A stretch of 64,000 nucleotides of DNA, taken from contig NZ_QJKM01000003.1 in NCBI RefSeq assembly GCF_003425685.1, positions 1 to 64,000 on the forward strand, in the 5' to 3' direction. This DNA is from Rhizobium terrae. Its GTDB lineage: Bacteria; Pseudomonadota; Alphaproteobacteria; Rhizobiales; Rhizobiaceae. The position numbers and the translations under genes are program-made. This document shows, piece after piece, positions 43,018 to 52,914 of this stretch. The notes under the pieces were generated by a model that saw only the letters and a list, made by a program, of their open reading frames with translations, had not been told where the DNA came from and searched no databases. How positions within the stretch are numbered: the first letter of the stretch is position 1; each line of letters starts with the position of its first letter.

Positions 43018-43806
43018 ATGCCGGCGAAGAGGCAGGCAAAAGACGTGACCGATACGAACAATGGGCCCGAGGGCGCCGATGAGGGACAGGAAGCGGAGGC
43101 CGAAAGCTCGCAGCCGGTGTTCAACCTGCCGCAGAGCCTTGTCATCACACTGGCCTTGCTCGTGGCGATCTATGTGGTCCAAGAATACCTGCTTGACGAT
43201 GAGACGCGCCTGCGGTTCATCCTGAGATTTGCTTTCATACCGTTTCGCGATCCGCAGGTTTTCGGCGAGCAGGGGCCGGAATGGCTATGGGCGCCGGTCA
43301 CCTATTCGTTTCTGCACGGCAGCGTCGAGCACATTCTGTTCAACGGCCTGTGGCTGATGGCATTCGGAGCACCCGTCGTCCGGCGCATCGGCACGCTGCG
43401 GTATGTTCTTTTCTGGGCGTTCTCCGCCGCTGCCGCCGCCGGTCTGCACGCTTTGCTGGCTCCAGGCGATATCACGCCGCTAATCGGCGCCTCCGGCGTC
43501 GTTTCGGCCCTCATGGGAGCCGCCTGCCGTTTTGCCTTCCCCGGGGAGCGGGGGTACGACCGCACCTACGGCCATCTTTATCCGCGCCAATCCATCAAAG
43601 GATCGTTCCGGAACCGCACCGTCGTGATCTTCACCGCCATGTGGTTTGCCGGTAATCTGCTGATCGCCTTCGGCGTCACCCTGTTCGGCGCGGACATGGG
43701 GCCGATCGCCTGGGACGCCCATATCGGCGGCTTTCTGTTCGGTTTTCTGCTGTTCGGTCTGTTCGACCCCCTGCCGCCGAGCCGGACGGCGATCACGCAA
43801 CCTTGA
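43018..43806 (+). CDS. Rhomboid family intramembrane serine protease
   Basis: The 262-residue protein has an N-terminal acidic cytoplasmic segment and six or seven TM helices. The catalytic serine motif is PLIGASGVVSALMGAA and the catalytic His is in AWDAHIGGFLFGFLLFG; HGSVEHILFNGLWL is the conserved helix 2 motif. Rhomboids cleave TM substrates within the membrane. The substrate is unknown. It is followed 105 bases later by a CBS-domain gene. Confidence 0.92.
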   Translation: MPAKRQAKDVTDTNNGPEGADEGQEAEAESSQPVFNLPQSLVITLALLVAIYVVQEYLLDDETRLRFILRFAFIPFRDPQVFGEQGPEWLWAPVTYSFLHGSVEHILFNGLWLMAFGAPVVRRIGTLRYVLFWAFSAAAAAGLHALLAPGDITPLIGASGVVSALMGAACRFAFPGERGYDRTYGHLYPRQSIKGSFRNRTVVIFTAMWFAGNLLIAFGVTLFGADMGPIAWDAHIGGFLFGFLLFGLFDPLPPSRTAITQP

Positions 43807-43911
43807 TCTCGATTCGCTCCCGCTCTAGATTTCCATGGTAGGCGAGGGGCGATCCTTATATCCTTGAGGGAGAAATGGCGCCAAAGCCAATCTGGTTGCG
43901 AGGAGAGAGCC

Positions 43912-44346
43912 ATGGCAATAATCGTCAAGAACATGCTCGATGCGAAGGGGCGCGACGTGGTGACCGTCAGTCCCGACAGGACGCTGCTGGACGTCGCGGG
44001 GATATTGAACGACAAAAAGATCGGCGCCGTCGTCATCACCGGCATGGAGGGCCGGATCGCCGGCATCTTCACCGAACGCGACCTGGTGCGGGCGATCGCC
44101 GGCAAGGGGCCGGCCGTTCTCGACCAACCCGTCAAATCCGCGATGACCACGGCAGTGCAGCGCTGCAAGGAAGAAACGACCGTCGACGAACTGATGGGCA
44201 TGATGAGCAGCGGGCGTTTCCGTCACGTGCCGGTCGAGCAGGATGGCAAGCTTTCCGGCATCGTTTCGATCGGCGACGTGGTCAAATCGCGTATCCGGGA
44301 GATCGAATTCGAGGCCGAGCAGATCAAGGCCTATATCGCGGGCTGA
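43912..44346 (+). CDS. CBS-domain protein
   Basis: The 144-residue protein is a pair of CBS domains: VVTVSPDRTLLDVAGILNDKKIGAVVITG then GIFTERDLVRAIAG, and TTAVQRCKEETTVDELMGMMSSGRFRHVPVEQ then GIVSIGDVVKSRI. Stand-alone CBS pairs bind adenosyl nucleotides or NAD and modulate partner proteins. Start MAIIVKNMLDAKG follows GAGGAGAGAGCC; the upstream extension is not coding-like. Confidence 0.92.
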   Translation: MAIIVKNMLDAKGRDVVTVSPDRTLLDVAGILNDKKIGAVVITGMEGRIAGIFTERDLVRAIAGKGPAVLDQPVKSAMTTAVQRCKEETTVDELMGMMSSGRFRHVPVEQDGKLSGIVSIGDVVKSRIREIEFEAEQIKAYIAG

Positions 44347-44390
44347 GATATCCAGCGAACCGCTTGGTGGAGCGCAGTTCTTCGCCTGGT

Positions 44391-45350
44391 CTACCGGGCG
44401 AAGACTTCCTGCATACGCTTCAGTGCGGAAATCTGAGCCATGGTTTCGTGGTAGCCGCGGTCGATCGCTTCGCCGGCACGATGGAATTCGGACAGGCCGA
44501 TATCGGCGAGCCGGGGATGCAGCGCAAGATCCGGAGGATCGCCGGCAAGCCGGGCGCGCGAAATGCGTTCCTGGATGATATTGAAGGCCTGCACCATGGT
44601 GCCGGTGAGGCCGACCCGCACATCGTCCGGCTTCCTGCGGCCATCGTCGACCGGCTGCACGCTTGCGCTGTGCTTGACCACGGCGGAACGGCCGAAGATC
44701 TCGTAGTTCAGATTGACGGCCACCACGAGAGGCTGTTCGTAGGCACGGCAGACGGAGGTTGGAACCGGATTGACCAGGGCGCCGTCCACGAGGGTGCGAT
44801 TGTTGCATTTCACGGGTTCGAAAATGCCGGGCAATGCATAGGAGGCACGCAGCCCGGTGATCAGCGAGCCGCTGGAGATCCAGACCTCGTGGCCGGTATG
44901 GAGTTCGGTCGCGACCGACACGAACGGGCGATCGAGATCTTCGATCGACATCCCTTCCAGATGTTCCTGCATGCGCTTGGTGAGCCGCATGCCGCCGAGA
45001 AGGCCGCCGCCGCCGATCGTCAGATCCAGAAGGCCGGCAATGCGGCGCATCGTCAGCGAACGGGCGAAGCTTTCGAGTTCGTCCAGCTTTCCGGCGAGAT
45101 AACAACCGCCGACAAGGGCACCGATCGAGGTGCCGGCGATCATGCCGACTTCGATGCCGGCTTCGTCGAGCGCGCGCAGCACGCCGATATGGGCCCAGCC
45201 GCGGGCGGCACCGCCGCCGAGTGCGAGAGCCAGCTTTGCTTTCCTGGGTGCTTCGATGGTTTCAGGGGGCTTCGGCTCCAGAACCTGCGTTCCGCCTGCC
45301 TCGGCAGGTGCTGCATGTGGATCATGACGATTCCAACCCCAGTTCAGCAT
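44391..45350 (-). CDS. Patatin-like phospholipase family protein
   Basis: The 319-residue protein has the oxyanion loop LALGGGAARGWAHIG, the nucleophile elbow IAGTSIGALVGG and the catalytic Asp in LVDGALVNPVP. It is the RssA/YchK-like subfamily, a predicted serine lipid hydrolase. The first 35 residues are basic with no clear signal. GGAGG nine bases before MLNWGWNRH supports this start; a longer form to 45404 is possible. It converges with the CBS gene. Confidence 0.9.
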   Translation of the reverse strand: MLNWGWNRHDPHAAPAEAGGTQVLEPKPPETIEAPRKAKLALALGGGAARGWAHIGVLRALDEAGIEVGMIAGTSIGALVGGCYLAGKLDELESFARSLTMRRIAGLLDLTIGGGGLLGGMRLTKRMQEHLEGMSIEDLDRPFVSVATELHTGHEVWISSGSLITGLRASYALPGIFEPVKCNNRTLVDGALVNPVPTSVCRAYEQPLVVAVNLNYEIFGRSAVVKHSASVQPVDDGRRKPDDVRVGLTGTMVQAFNIIQERISRARLAGDPPDLALHPRLADIGLSEFHRAGEAIDRGYHETMAQISALKRMQEVFAR

Positions 45351-45458
45351 CGACGACAACCTCCACAGCTGAACAATACCCCGTCTGACGATTAAACGCC
45401 TCAAGGGGTTTCGAAATCGTTTATCCGTTCGGGGTTTGGCGAAAAACGAGGCAGATGC

Positions 45459-45920
45459 CTAATTGGTTCCCCGGTCGGAATAAACGACACCCGGATCAAA
45501 ATGACGCTCGTTGTCGGTGATTTCAAGGACAGCGTTGCTGTCACTTTTTGTGACTGTCCGATAGAAACAGGATCGCCGGCCGGTATGGCAGGCGGCGTCG
45601 TGCCCGGCGACCGAGACCTTCAGCCAGACGGCGTCCTGATCGCAGTCGGTGCGCAGTTCATGCACCGTCTGGAGGTTGCCGGAAGACTCGCCCTTCTTCC
45701 AGATTCTGGCGCGCGAACGGCTGTAATAATGGGCGATGCCGGTCTCGATGGTCAAAGCCAGCGCCTCGGCATTCATATGCGCGACCATCAGCAGTTCGCC
45801 GTCGCGGATATCCGTGACGACGGCCGTCATGAGGCCATTCACATCGAAGCGCGGCGTGAACGCGCCGGCGCCTTCGAGTTCCGCCTTGTCGGCGGAAGGC
45901 TTTTCAAAAGAGATCGGCAT
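45459..45920 (-). CDS. hisI: Phosphoribosyl-AMP cyclohydrolase
   Basis: The 153-residue enzyme opens the purine ring of phosphoribosyl-AMP, step three of histidine synthesis. The metal ligands lie in [15 protein letters not shown] and [15 protein letters not shown]; the N-terminal conserved part is [26 protein letters not shown]. The fused HisE domain is absent, as expected for alphaproteobacteria. It is 17 bases downstream of folE on the same strand. The upstream in-frame extension is antisense/out-of-frame folE sequence. Confidence 0.95.
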   Translation of the reverse strand: MPISFEKPSADKAELEGAGAFTPRFDVNGLMTAVVTDIRDGELLMVAHMNAEALALTIETGIAHYYSRSRARIWKKGESSGNLQTVHELRTDCDQDAVWLKVSVAGHDAACHTGRRSCFYRTVTKSDSNAVLEITDNERHFDPGVVYSDRGTN

Positions 45921-45937
45921 GGTGATTTCCGGACCGG

Positions 45938-46552
45938 TCAGCGGTTGCGGGCAAGCATGAAGAAACGCGCCTGTTCGGCGGCATTGGTCTTGAATTCGCC
46001 GGTGAAAGTCGTCGTTGTCGTATGCGAGCCCTGCTTCTGTACGCCGCGCATTTCCATGCACATGTGTTCGGCCTCGATCATCACGGCGACGCCGCGCGGC
46101 TTCAGGGTCTCGTCGATGGCGGCGGCGATCTGGGCCGTCAGGTTTTCCTGCGTCTGCAGCCGGCGGCCGAAGATCTCCACGACGCGGGCGATCTTGGAAA
46201 GGCCGAGGACCCGGCCGTTCGGCAGGTAGGCGACATGCGCCTTGCCGATGATCGGCAGCATGTGGTGTTCGCAATGGGAGAAGAACGGGATATCGCGCAC
46301 CAGCACGATGTCGTCATAACCCGAAACTTCCTCGAAGGTGCGGCCGAGCACGTCTTCGGGCGACTGCTCATAGCCCGCAAAGAGCTCGCCATAGGCGGCG
46401 GCGACGCGCTTCGGAGTATCGAGCAATCCTTCACGGGCCGGATCGTCACCTGCCCAACGCAGCAGAACGCGGACGGCTTCCTCGGCTTCCTGCTGGCTCG
46501 GGCGGGCCTGCACTTCCTTCGAGGCCGGGAAATTCTTCACTATGGCATCCAT
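45938..46552 (-). CDS. folE: GTP cyclohydrolase I
   Basis: The 204-residue enzyme makes dihydroneopterin triphosphate from GTP for folate synthesis. Zinc-site and catalytic motifs are [22 protein letters not shown] and [15 protein letters not shown]. The start [15 protein letters not shown] is standard for rhizobia. It is paired with hisI in a two-gene operon; both act on purine rings. A dyad at 46687-46710 lies between it and the divergent IscU-like gene. Confidence 0.96.
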   Translation of the reverse strand: MDAIVKNFPASKEVQARPSQQEAEEAVRVLLRWAGDDPAREGLLDTPKRVAAAYGELFAGYEQSPEDVLGRTFEEVSGYDDIVLVRDIPFFSHCEHHMLPIIGKAHVAYLPNGRVLGLSKIARVVEIFGRRLQTQENLTAQIAAAIDETLKPRGVAVMIEAEHMCMEMRGVQKQGSHTTTTTFTGEFKTNAAEQARFFMLARNR

Positions 46553-46686
46553 CTATCGTCTCCCGATGCGGTTCAAGGCCGCATCCGACTGGCTTTACTC
46601 ACGGTCTGGTCAGCATGCGGGCAGCCGCGGCTGAATTTTTGGGCAATCCGGGGGTATCTGATCCCTGGCGAATGTTTTTACAAGAT

Positions 46687-46710
46687 ATCCTATTCCGATT
46701 TCGGTAGGAT
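46687..46710. promoter_or_regulatory. Dyad between folE and the IscU-like gene
   Basis: ATCCTA (46687-46692) matches TAGGAT (46705-46710), and inside it CCGA matches TCGG, with a TT bulge and a TT centre. It sits roughly midway in the 287-bp divergent region (130-135 bases from each start). It could be an operator shared by both genes or a hairpin in one leader. No specific regulator motif was recognised. Confidence 0.35.
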
Positions 46711-46839
46711 TTCGTGAAAACATCCTTTCTTGATGATCCCGTCTCCAGGGCACATATAAGGTCAGAAACCCTTTTGTGGTAGTCCGCCGGACCGGACACT
46801 GTGTTCAGAAAGCGACCATCGGACTGCAAGCGAGCCGCC

Positions 46840-47301
46840 ATGGATGATATCTACAACAGCAAGATCCTCGAATTCGCCGGCAACATCACCCATGCGGGCA
46901 CGCTGCCGGATGCGGATGCGAGTTCGGAGAAACATTCGAAACTCTGCGGCTCCAAGGTGCGCGTCTACCTGAAGATGGACGGCGATACGGTCACCGATTT
47001 CGCCCATGAAGTGCGCGCCTGCGCGCTCGGCCAGGCATCGTCGTCGATCATGGCGCGGCATGTGATCGGTGCGACGGTGGGTGAAATCCGCAAGGCGCGC
47101 GCGGACATGCTCGCCATGCTGAAGGAGGGCGGCGAGGGGCCGGAGGGGCGTTTCGAGGAGATGCGCTATCTAAAGCCGGTCAAGGACTACAGGGCTCGCC
47201 ATGCATCCACAATGCTGACCTTCGAGGCGGTGGTCGACGCGATCGGACAGATCGAGACCGAGGCCGAGGCAAGGGAACGGGCCGAAGCGGCCGCCGTCTA
47301 A
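46840..47301 (+). CDS. IscU/NifU-like iron-sulfur scaffold family protein
   Basis: The 153-residue protein follows the NifU_N pattern: IYNSKILEFAGNI at the N terminus, SKLCGSKVRVYLKMDGDTVTDFAHEVRACALGQASSSIMA in the core, and YRARHASTMLTF near the third ligand position. Two of the three scaffold cysteines are visible (CGS and CAL); the third is replaced (RHAST). Iron-sulfur assembly may therefore be altered or lost. yidD begins four bases after its stop. Confidence 0.85.
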   Translation: MDDIYNSKILEFAGNITHAGTLPDADASSEKHSKLCGSKVRVYLKMDGDTVTDFAHEVRACALGQASSSIMARHVIGATVGEIRKARADMLAMLKEGGEGPEGRFEEMRYLKPVKDYRARHASTMLTFEAVVDAIGQIETEAEARERAEAAAV

Positions 47302-47305
47302 CCCG

Positions 47306-47677
47306 ATGTGTGGCTCTCCCGACTGCCGGCATTCCGGATCGCCAGCGAAAATGGCGCGTGGGCGCAACTGGGCCGGGCCATTCCGAAAGACGCCTGACCG
47401 GTTCCTCGGCATGGGATTGATCCGGCTCTATCAACTCACCCTTTCCGGTTTCATCGGCAATTCCTGCCGGCATATCCCGACCTGTTCCGAATACGGCTAC
47501 GAGGCGGTCGCGCGGCACGGGCTGTGGCCCGGCGGATGGATGACGCTGTTCCGCGTTTCACGCTGCGGGCCGGGCGGCACCGGCGGGCTCGATCCCGTGC
47601 CGGAGACGCTGGAGGCCCGGCAACACTGGTGGACGCCCTGGCGCTACTGGCGACGTCACCTTGTGGAGACGGGCTGA
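47306..47677 (+). CDS. yidD: Membrane protein insertion efficiency factor YidD
   Basis: The 123-residue protein carries the YidD signature LIRLYQLTLSGFIGNSCRHIPTCSEYGYEAVARHG and SRCGPGGTGGLDPVPE, with three conserved Cys. YidD assists YidC-dependent insertion at the inner membrane. The N terminus is about 35 residues longer than usual and basic. It overlaps the following ATG by one base (TGATG). Confidence 0.9.
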   Translation: MCGSPDCRHSGSPAKMARGRNWAGPFRKTPDRFLGMGLIRLYQLTLSGFIGNSCRHIPTCSEYGYEAVARHGLWPGGWMTLFRVSRCGPGGTGGLDPVPETLEARQHWWTPWRYWRRHLVETG

Positions 47678-48102
47678 TGACGGTGCCGATGGAATACCGG
47701 CAGGCCTCGCGGGATTTCGACGCCTTCATGCTGGATGCCCGCGACGGCGCCATGCTGCAGACCACCAACCAGACCTACACGATGGTGGAGGCGGTGTTCA
47801 CCGTATTCCGTCGCAGGCTGTCCGTTCCCGATGCGCTCCTCTTCGCGGAGGTTCTGCCGCCGGTGCTGCGGGCGATCTTCGTTTCGCATTGGGATGTCGA
47901 TGAGCCGGTTCGTCCATTCGACGAGCGAACAGCGATGATACGAGAAGTGAAGGCCTTCCGCGGCTACCACAATGTTTCGCCCGACGATTCGATTGCAGTC
48001 GTCGCCTCGGCGCTTCGGCGCCATGTGGACGCTCAGGTTTTCGAACGGACACTCTTGAGGCTGCCTGCCGGTGCGGCCGACTTCTGGCAGGCCGACCGAT
48101 GA
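47677..48102 (+). CDS. DUF2267 domain protein
   Basis: The 141-residue protein contains TTNQTYTMVEAVFTVFRRRLSVPDALLFAEVLPPVLRAIFVSHWD, the helical pattern of DUF2267, a family of unknown function. It starts in the stop of yidD (TGATG) with GGAG upstream and overlaps the next gene by four bases, so yidD, this gene and the DUF1697 gene form one transcript. Confidence 0.8.
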   Translation: MTVPMEYRQASRDFDAFMLDARDGAMLQTTNQTYTMVEAVFTVFRRRLSVPDALLFAEVLPPVLRAIFVSHWDVDEPVRPFDERTAMIREVKAFRGYHNVSPDDSIAVVASALRRHVDAQVFERTLLRLPAGAADFWQADR

Positions 48103-48620
48103 TCTATGTGGCGCTGCTCTACAGCATCGTTCTCGGTGGGGGCAAACGCGTCGTCATGGCGGATTTGCGCCGTATGGCCGAAGACCTCGGCTATCGGAAC
48201 TGCCGGACGCTGGTTTCGACTGGCAATCTCATCTTCGAAACGGACGAGTCACCGGTCAGGGATATCGAAACGGTGCTGGAAACGGCATTCGAAAATCGGT
48301 TCGGCAAGCATGTTGATATTGTCGTTCGCTCCGGCCCGGAATGGCTGGCGCTTTACGCCACCAATCCGTTTGCGGGCCGCGAAGGTTCGGAGATCGGCGT
48401 GCGAGTGATGCGCGAACCACTCGACGAACGCGTTCTGGCGCGTCTCGAAAAACACCGGAACGACGAGAGGATTGCGGTGGTGGGCGGCGATCTCTGGGTC
48501 GATTTCGGGGGCCAGGCGAGCGGGACGCGGCTGCTCTCCGCTCTCACCACCAAAAAGCTCGGCGTCGGCACGATGCGCAATGCCAATACGGTCATCCGGC
48601 TTGCCGAAATGATCGCCTGA
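48099..48620 (+). CDS. DUF1697 family protein
   Basis: The 173-residue protein begins [47 protein letters not shown] and ends [21 protein letters not shown], the DUF1697 pattern (ThiJ-independent alpha/beta fold of unknown function). It overlaps the DUF2267 gene by four bases (ATGA). thrS follows 127 bases later. Confidence 0.9.
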   Translation: MIYVALLYSIVLGGGKRVVMADLRRMAEDLGYRNCRTLVSTGNLIFETDESPVRDIETVLETAFENRFGKHVDIVVRSGPEWLALYATNPFAGREGSEIGVRVMREPLDERVLARLEKHRNDERIAVVGGDLWVDFGGQASGTRLLSALTTKKLGVGTMRNANTVIRLAEMIA

Positions 48621-48747
48621 AGGGCCGCTTGCCTTTACTAGAACACGAAAAACCTCTATCAGCCGGCCCGCGCGACCCGCTTGGCGAAGCGCTTCATTTA
48701 TTCCAACACCACCCGCATTCGTTGGCGGGACTGGACAGGAGAAAGAC

Positions 48748-50778
48748 ATGTCCCAATCCGTTTCCCTTACTTTTCCCGATGGCTCCGTCCGCGTTTTCGA
48801 TGCCGGGACGACCGGCCGCGATATCGCGGAAGGCATTTCCAAGTCGCTCGCCAAAAAGGCGGTTGCGGTGGCGATCAACGGCACCGTGCAGGACCTGGCC
48901 GATCCCGTCACCGACGGTTCGATCGCCATCATCACCCGCACCGATCCGCAGGCGCTGGAACTGATCCGCCACGACGCGGCACATGTGATGGCGGAGGCCG
49001 TGCAGGCGCTCTGGCCGGGCACCCAGGTCACCATCGGCCCGGTGATCGAGAACGGATTCTATTACGACTTCAAGCGTGTCCATAAGGAGAGCGGCGAGGA
49101 TTGGCCTTTCACGCCCGAAGATCTGCCGAAGATCGAGGCGAAGATGAAAGAGATCGTGAGCCGCAACGAGCCTTTCACCAAGGAAGTCTGGTCGCGCGAT
49201 GAGGCCCGCAAGGTTTTCGGCGAGATGGGCGAGACCTACAAGGTCGAGCTCGTCGACGCGATCCCGGAAGGCGAGGACGTCAAGATCTACCGTCAGGGCA
49301 AGTGGTTCGACCTCTGCCGCGGTCCGCACATGGCCTCCACGGGCCAGATCGGCACCGCCTTCAAGCTGATGAAAGTGGCCGGCGCCTATTGGCGTGGGGA
49401 CAGCAACAACCCGATGCTGACGCGCATCTACGCGACCGCCTGGGCGACGCAGGAAGAACTAGACCAGTATCTCCACGTGCTGGCGGAAGCCGAAAAGCGC
49501 GACCACCGCAAGCTCGGCCGGGAGATGGACCTCTACCATTTCCAGGAAGAGGGACCGGGCGTCGTGTTCTGGCACGGCAAGGGCTGGCGCATGTTCCAGA
49601 CGCTGACGGCCTATATGCGCCGCCGGCTGGCCGGGACCTACGAGGAAGTCAACGCGCCGCAGGTGCTCGACGCCTCTCTGTGGGAGACCTCCGGCCACTG
49701 GGGCTGGTACCAGGAGAACATGTTCGCGGTGAAATCCGCCTATGCGTTCACGCATCCGGACGACAAGGAAGCGGACAATCGCGTCTTCGCACTGAAGCCG
49801 ATGAACTGCCCGGGTCACGTGCAGATCTTCAAGCATGGCCTGAAGTCCTACCGTGAACTGCCGATCCGGCTTGCGGAATTCGGCATCGTGCATCGTTACG
49901 AAGCATCCGGCGCGCTACATGGGTTGATGCGCGTGCGCGGCTTCACGCAGGACGACGCGCATGTGTTCTGCACCGACGAGCAGATGGCTGCAGAGTGCCT
50001 GCGTATCAACGACCTGATCCTGTCGGTCTACGAGGATTTCGGCTTTAAGGAAGTGGTCGTCAAGCTGTCGACCCGGCCGGACAAGCGCGTCGGCACCGAT
50101 GGGCTGTGGGACCGTGCCGAGTCCGTCATGATGGACGTACTGAAGACGATCGAGGCGCAGTCGGAAGGGCGCATCAAGACTGGAATCCTGCCGGGCGAAG
50201 GTGCGTTCTACGGGCCGAAGTTCGAGTACACCCTGAAGGACGCGATCGGCCGCGAATGGCAATGCGGAACCACGCAGGTCGACTTCAATCTGCCGGAGCG
50301 GTTCGGGGCGTTCTATATCGACCAGAACTCGGAAAAGACCCAGCCGGTGATGATCCATCGCGCCATCTGCGGCTCGATGGAGCGTTTCCTCGGCATCCTG
50401 ATCGAGAACTTCGCAGGTCACATGCCGCTCTGGATCGCGCCGACGCAGGTCGTGGTCGCGACGATCACCTCGGATGCGGACGATTACGGTCGCGAAGTCG
50501 CGGAAGCGCTTCGCGATGCGGGCATGGTCGTCGAGACCGACTTCCGCAACGAGAAGATCAACTACAAGATCCGCGAGCACTCGGTCACCAAGGTGCCGGT
50601 GATCATCGTCTGCGGCAGGCAGGAGGCGGAGAACCGCACGGTCAACATCCGCCGCCTCGGTTCGCAGGCGCAGACCCCGATGGCGCTGGACGAGGCAATC
50701 GCTTCGCTGTCGCACGAGGCAACGCCGCCGGATCTCCTGCGCAAGCAGGAAGCCAGGAAGGCGAAGGCCGCCGCCTGA
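48748..50778 (+). CDS. thrS: Threonyl-tRNA synthetase
   Basis: The 676-residue class II enzyme charges tRNA-Thr. It has the N-terminal TGS domain ([27 protein letters not shown]), an editing domain with [17 protein letters not shown] and the Cys/His of [11 protein letters not shown], the catalytic core with [23 protein letters not shown] and [26 protein letters not shown], and the anticodon-binding domain at the C terminus. AGGAGA precedes the ATG. It is of normal length. A second thrS copy is not visible. Confidence 0.97.
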   Translation: MSQSVSLTFPDGSVRVFDAGTTGRDIAEGISKSLAKKAVAVAINGTVQDLADPVTDGSIAIITRTDPQALELIRHDAAHVMAEAVQALWPGTQVTIGPVIENGFYYDFKRVHKESGEDWPFTPEDLPKIEAKMKEIVSRNEPFTKEVWSRDEARKVFGEMGETYKVELVDAIPEGEDVKIYRQGKWFDLCRGPHMASTGQIGTAFKLMKVAGAYWRGDSNNPMLTRIYATAWATQEELDQYLHVLAEAEKRDHRKLGREMDLYHFQEEGPGVVFWHGKGWRMFQTLTAYMRRRLAGTYEEVNAPQVLDASLWETSGHWGWYQENMFAVKSAYAFTHPDDKEADNRVFALKPMNCPGHVQIFKHGLKSYRELPIRLAEFGIVHRYEASGALHGLMRVRGFTQDDAHVFCTDEQMAAECLRINDLILSVYEDFGFKEVVVKLSTRPDKRVGTDGLWDRAESVMMDVLKTIEAQSEGRIKTGILPGEGAFYGPKFEYTLKDAIGREWQCGTTQVDFNLPERFGAFYIDQNSEKTQPVMIHRAICGSMERFLGILIENFAGHMPLWIAPTQVVVATITSDADDYGREVAEALRDAGMVVETDFRNEKINYKIREHSVTKVPVIIVCGRQEAENRTVNIRRLGSQAQTPMALDEAIASLSHEATPPDLLRKQEARKAKAAA

Positions 50779-50889
50779 TCGAAAGCCGACAGCGTCCGCT
50801 CCGAAGGGCGGGCGCTGTCAACAAACTGTAATGCAGCTGTAATATTTCGGTGACATTCTCACGAGGCGGGACGTTCCGCGGAGACTGGC

Positions 50890-51729
50890 TTGCGTTTCGA
50901 GGAACTTTCTTACGCCAATGACCGCGACCCGCGCCTGAAGCGCTGGCTCATCCGTTCGATCGAGGGACTTTCCGGCCGGGATCGTTTTGCCCGCCTCTAC
51001 GATATCTGGCGCACCGATATCGTCGGCAGGAGCGACCGTGTCTTCGGCAAGATGCTCGACCTGATCGATGTCGGCCTCGAGGTTGTCGGCAACTGGCCGC
51101 CGCCGGAGCTGCGCGACGCGCCTCTCGTCATCGTCGCCAACCACCCGTTCGGGATCGGCGACGGCATCGCCATTCTGGCGCTTGCCGAACAGCTCGGCCG
51201 GCCGTTCCGCGTGCTGATCCACAACGATCTCCTGAAAGTGCCTGAAATGGCGGCCTACTCGCTGCCGGTCTCCTTCGAGGAGACCAAGGAAGCGGTGGCG
51301 CTCAACATGCGGACGCGGCACGAGGCGGTTCGTCTGCTCAAGGAAGGCACGACCATCATCATCTTTCCCGCAGGCGGCGTCGCGACCGCCAGGAAGGGTT
51401 TTGGCCGTGCCGAGGACCTGCCATGGAAGATGTTTCCGGCAAAACTCATCCAGGCGGCGCGGGCGAATGTGGTGCCGGTCTATTTCGAGGGGCAGAACGG
51501 CCCGCTCTTCCATATCGCCAGCCGTATTTCGATGACGCTCAGGCTCTCGCTGCTGATCCGCGAGTTCAAGCGGCTCTCCGGCTCGACGATCCGGGCGCAG
51601 GTGGGCGAGATGATGACCTGGGACGAGATGTCGAAGATCGTCGACCGCAAGGACCTGCTCGCAAGGCTCTATGCCGCGGTCTTTTCCATGCGGGCGACGA
51701 AGAATCAGCGGCTCCGGAGGGCTGGCTAG
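50890..51729 (+). CDS. Lysophospholipid acyltransferase family protein
   Basis: The 279-residue protein has PlsC-like motifs: VIVANHPFGIGDGIAI (NHx(5)D), the substrate-binding FPAGGVATARKGFG, and VVPVYFEGQNG. It is related to hemolysin-type acyltransferases that acylate lyso-lipids (including ornithine-lipid synthesis in rhizobia). The start is a TTG with GGAG six bases upstream, as in related rhizobial genes that begin MRFEELSYAN. Exact substrate unknown. Confidence 0.87.
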   Translation: MRFEELSYANDRDPRLKRWLIRSIEGLSGRDRFARLYDIWRTDIVGRSDRVFGKMLDLIDVGLEVVGNWPPPELRDAPLVIVANHPFGIGDGIAILALAEQLGRPFRVLIHNDLLKVPEMAAYSLPVSFEETKEAVALNMRTRHEAVRLLKEGTTIIIFPAGGVATARKGFGRAEDLPWKMFPAKLIQAARANVVPVYFEGQNGPLFHIASRISMTLRLSLLIREFKRLSGSTIRAQVGEMMTWDEMSKIVDRKDLLARLYAAVFSMRATKNQRLRRAG

Positions 51730-51822
51730 GCGGACGGTCCGAACGAGGCCCGGAACGCTCCATTGCCTCGCCTTTCACAATTGCAAGAGGAAGACCGCCG
51801 CGTGCGGCTTTGTGCAATTGTG

Positions 51823-52806
51823 CTAGTTCTTGTCGCTTGCGGCGCCGGCCATCTGGCGCGGTTCGCGCATCAGCACTTCGACCTCGGTGTTGCGGCCGGA
51901 TTTGACGCTGAACTGGCGTTGATAGATCTTGTTCTTGTTGCGGGCGACCGCAAGATACTCACCTTCCGCCAGAACCATGGTGGAAAAGGCGCTGACGCTT
52001 TCGTTGACGACGTCGCCGGCCGCGGTCAGAACCGACCAGGCCGTATCGGCGATCGCTTCGCCGCCCGGCTGGGAAACGAGTTTCAGCGTGATCTGGGCAG
52101 CGCGGTGCTGCAACACCGCCTGGGTGAGCTTGCCGGCTTCCACCTGGATGTCGGCGCGGACCACCGCGTTGACGTCGCCATATTCCGAGACGATGTGATA
52201 GGTGCCCGCATTCAGCCGAACAACCGTATTCGGCTTGACGTCGGCCATGACCAGCGCCCGGTCGCCATTGTCGCGCGCCTCCGCCGAATAGACCGAAAAG
52301 CTCAATTGATTCGGCGGTATGCGTTGATCCGAGCCGGCGACGGCATTCAGCACGAAACCGCCTGCATCGAGCACCAGCGTCTGTTTGGCCACGCTGCCCT
52401 TTTCCGGAATGGTCAGCTTCTTGGTGACGCCGGCGCGGCCAAAGGCGCAGTTGACGAAATAGTCTCCCGGCGCGAGTTGGAACGCGGCCGAGCCGCCTTC
52501 CGAACTGGCGACGAGCGGCAGCTTCCCGTCCTCGCCGGCCAAGGGACTGAAAACCCGCCAGACGAGGCCTTCCTGCATCACCTCACCATCCTTGGTCAGC
52601 CTTGCATCGAAGATCACGTCCTTGGCCACCATGCCGGGCGCTCCTCCGGGCATGGCGGAAAAGGCGTTGAGCTTCGGCATCTTCGCCGTGCTGTTGAGCT
52701 GGTGGAAGCTTTTGAAGGCATCTTCCTGCGAGAAAGTTCCGGAAACCGGGCCGAAAACCATGGTTCCGGCGATAATCCAGCGTGCCGCGAAGGAAGTGCC
52801 TGACAT
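51823..52806 (-). CDS. Hypothetical exported protein, 327 aa
   Basis: The N terminus (MSGTSFAARWIIAGTMVFGPVSGTFS) looks like a signal segment. The rest is built from beta-rich repeats around GGSAAFQLAPGDYFVNCAFG, LNAGTYHIVSEYG and VLAEGEYLAVARNKNKIYQRQF, each with a similar 'G-Y-x-(V/L)' strand pattern, suggesting several Ig-like or carboxypeptidase-regulatory-like modules. It looks like a rhizobial periplasmic protein of unknown function. Confidence 0.78.
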   Translation of the reverse strand: MSGTSFAARWIIAGTMVFGPVSGTFSQEDAFKSFHQLNSTAKMPKLNAFSAMPGGAPGMVAKDVIFDARLTKDGEVMQEGLVWRVFSPLAGEDGKLPLVASSEGGSAAFQLAPGDYFVNCAFGRAGVTKKLTIPEKGSVAKQTLVLDAGGFVLNAVAGSDQRIPPNQLSFSVYSAEARDNGDRALVMADVKPNTVVRLNAGTYHIVSEYGDVNAVVRADIQVEAGKLTQAVLQHRAAQITLKLVSQPGGEAIADTAWSVLTAAGDVVNESVSAFSTMVLAEGEYLAVARNKNKIYQRQFSVKSGRNTEVEVLMREPRQMAGAASDKN

Positions 52807-52914
52807 CTGTTGTGTACCGGTTGACTCTTGTTTTTCGAGCCGTCACTTGAGACTAATGCCAAGGCAATTTCAAGGCCCTCCCTGCAGCATCAGCTCCGAT
52901 TGAAAGTTCCGACC

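Noticed and set aside
48621..48747. Possible thrS leader with two Thr codons (SNTTRIRW) and a weak hairpin
   Set aside because: Only two Thr codons, no proper start, and no convincing terminator or antiterminator pairing, unlike the metG leader.
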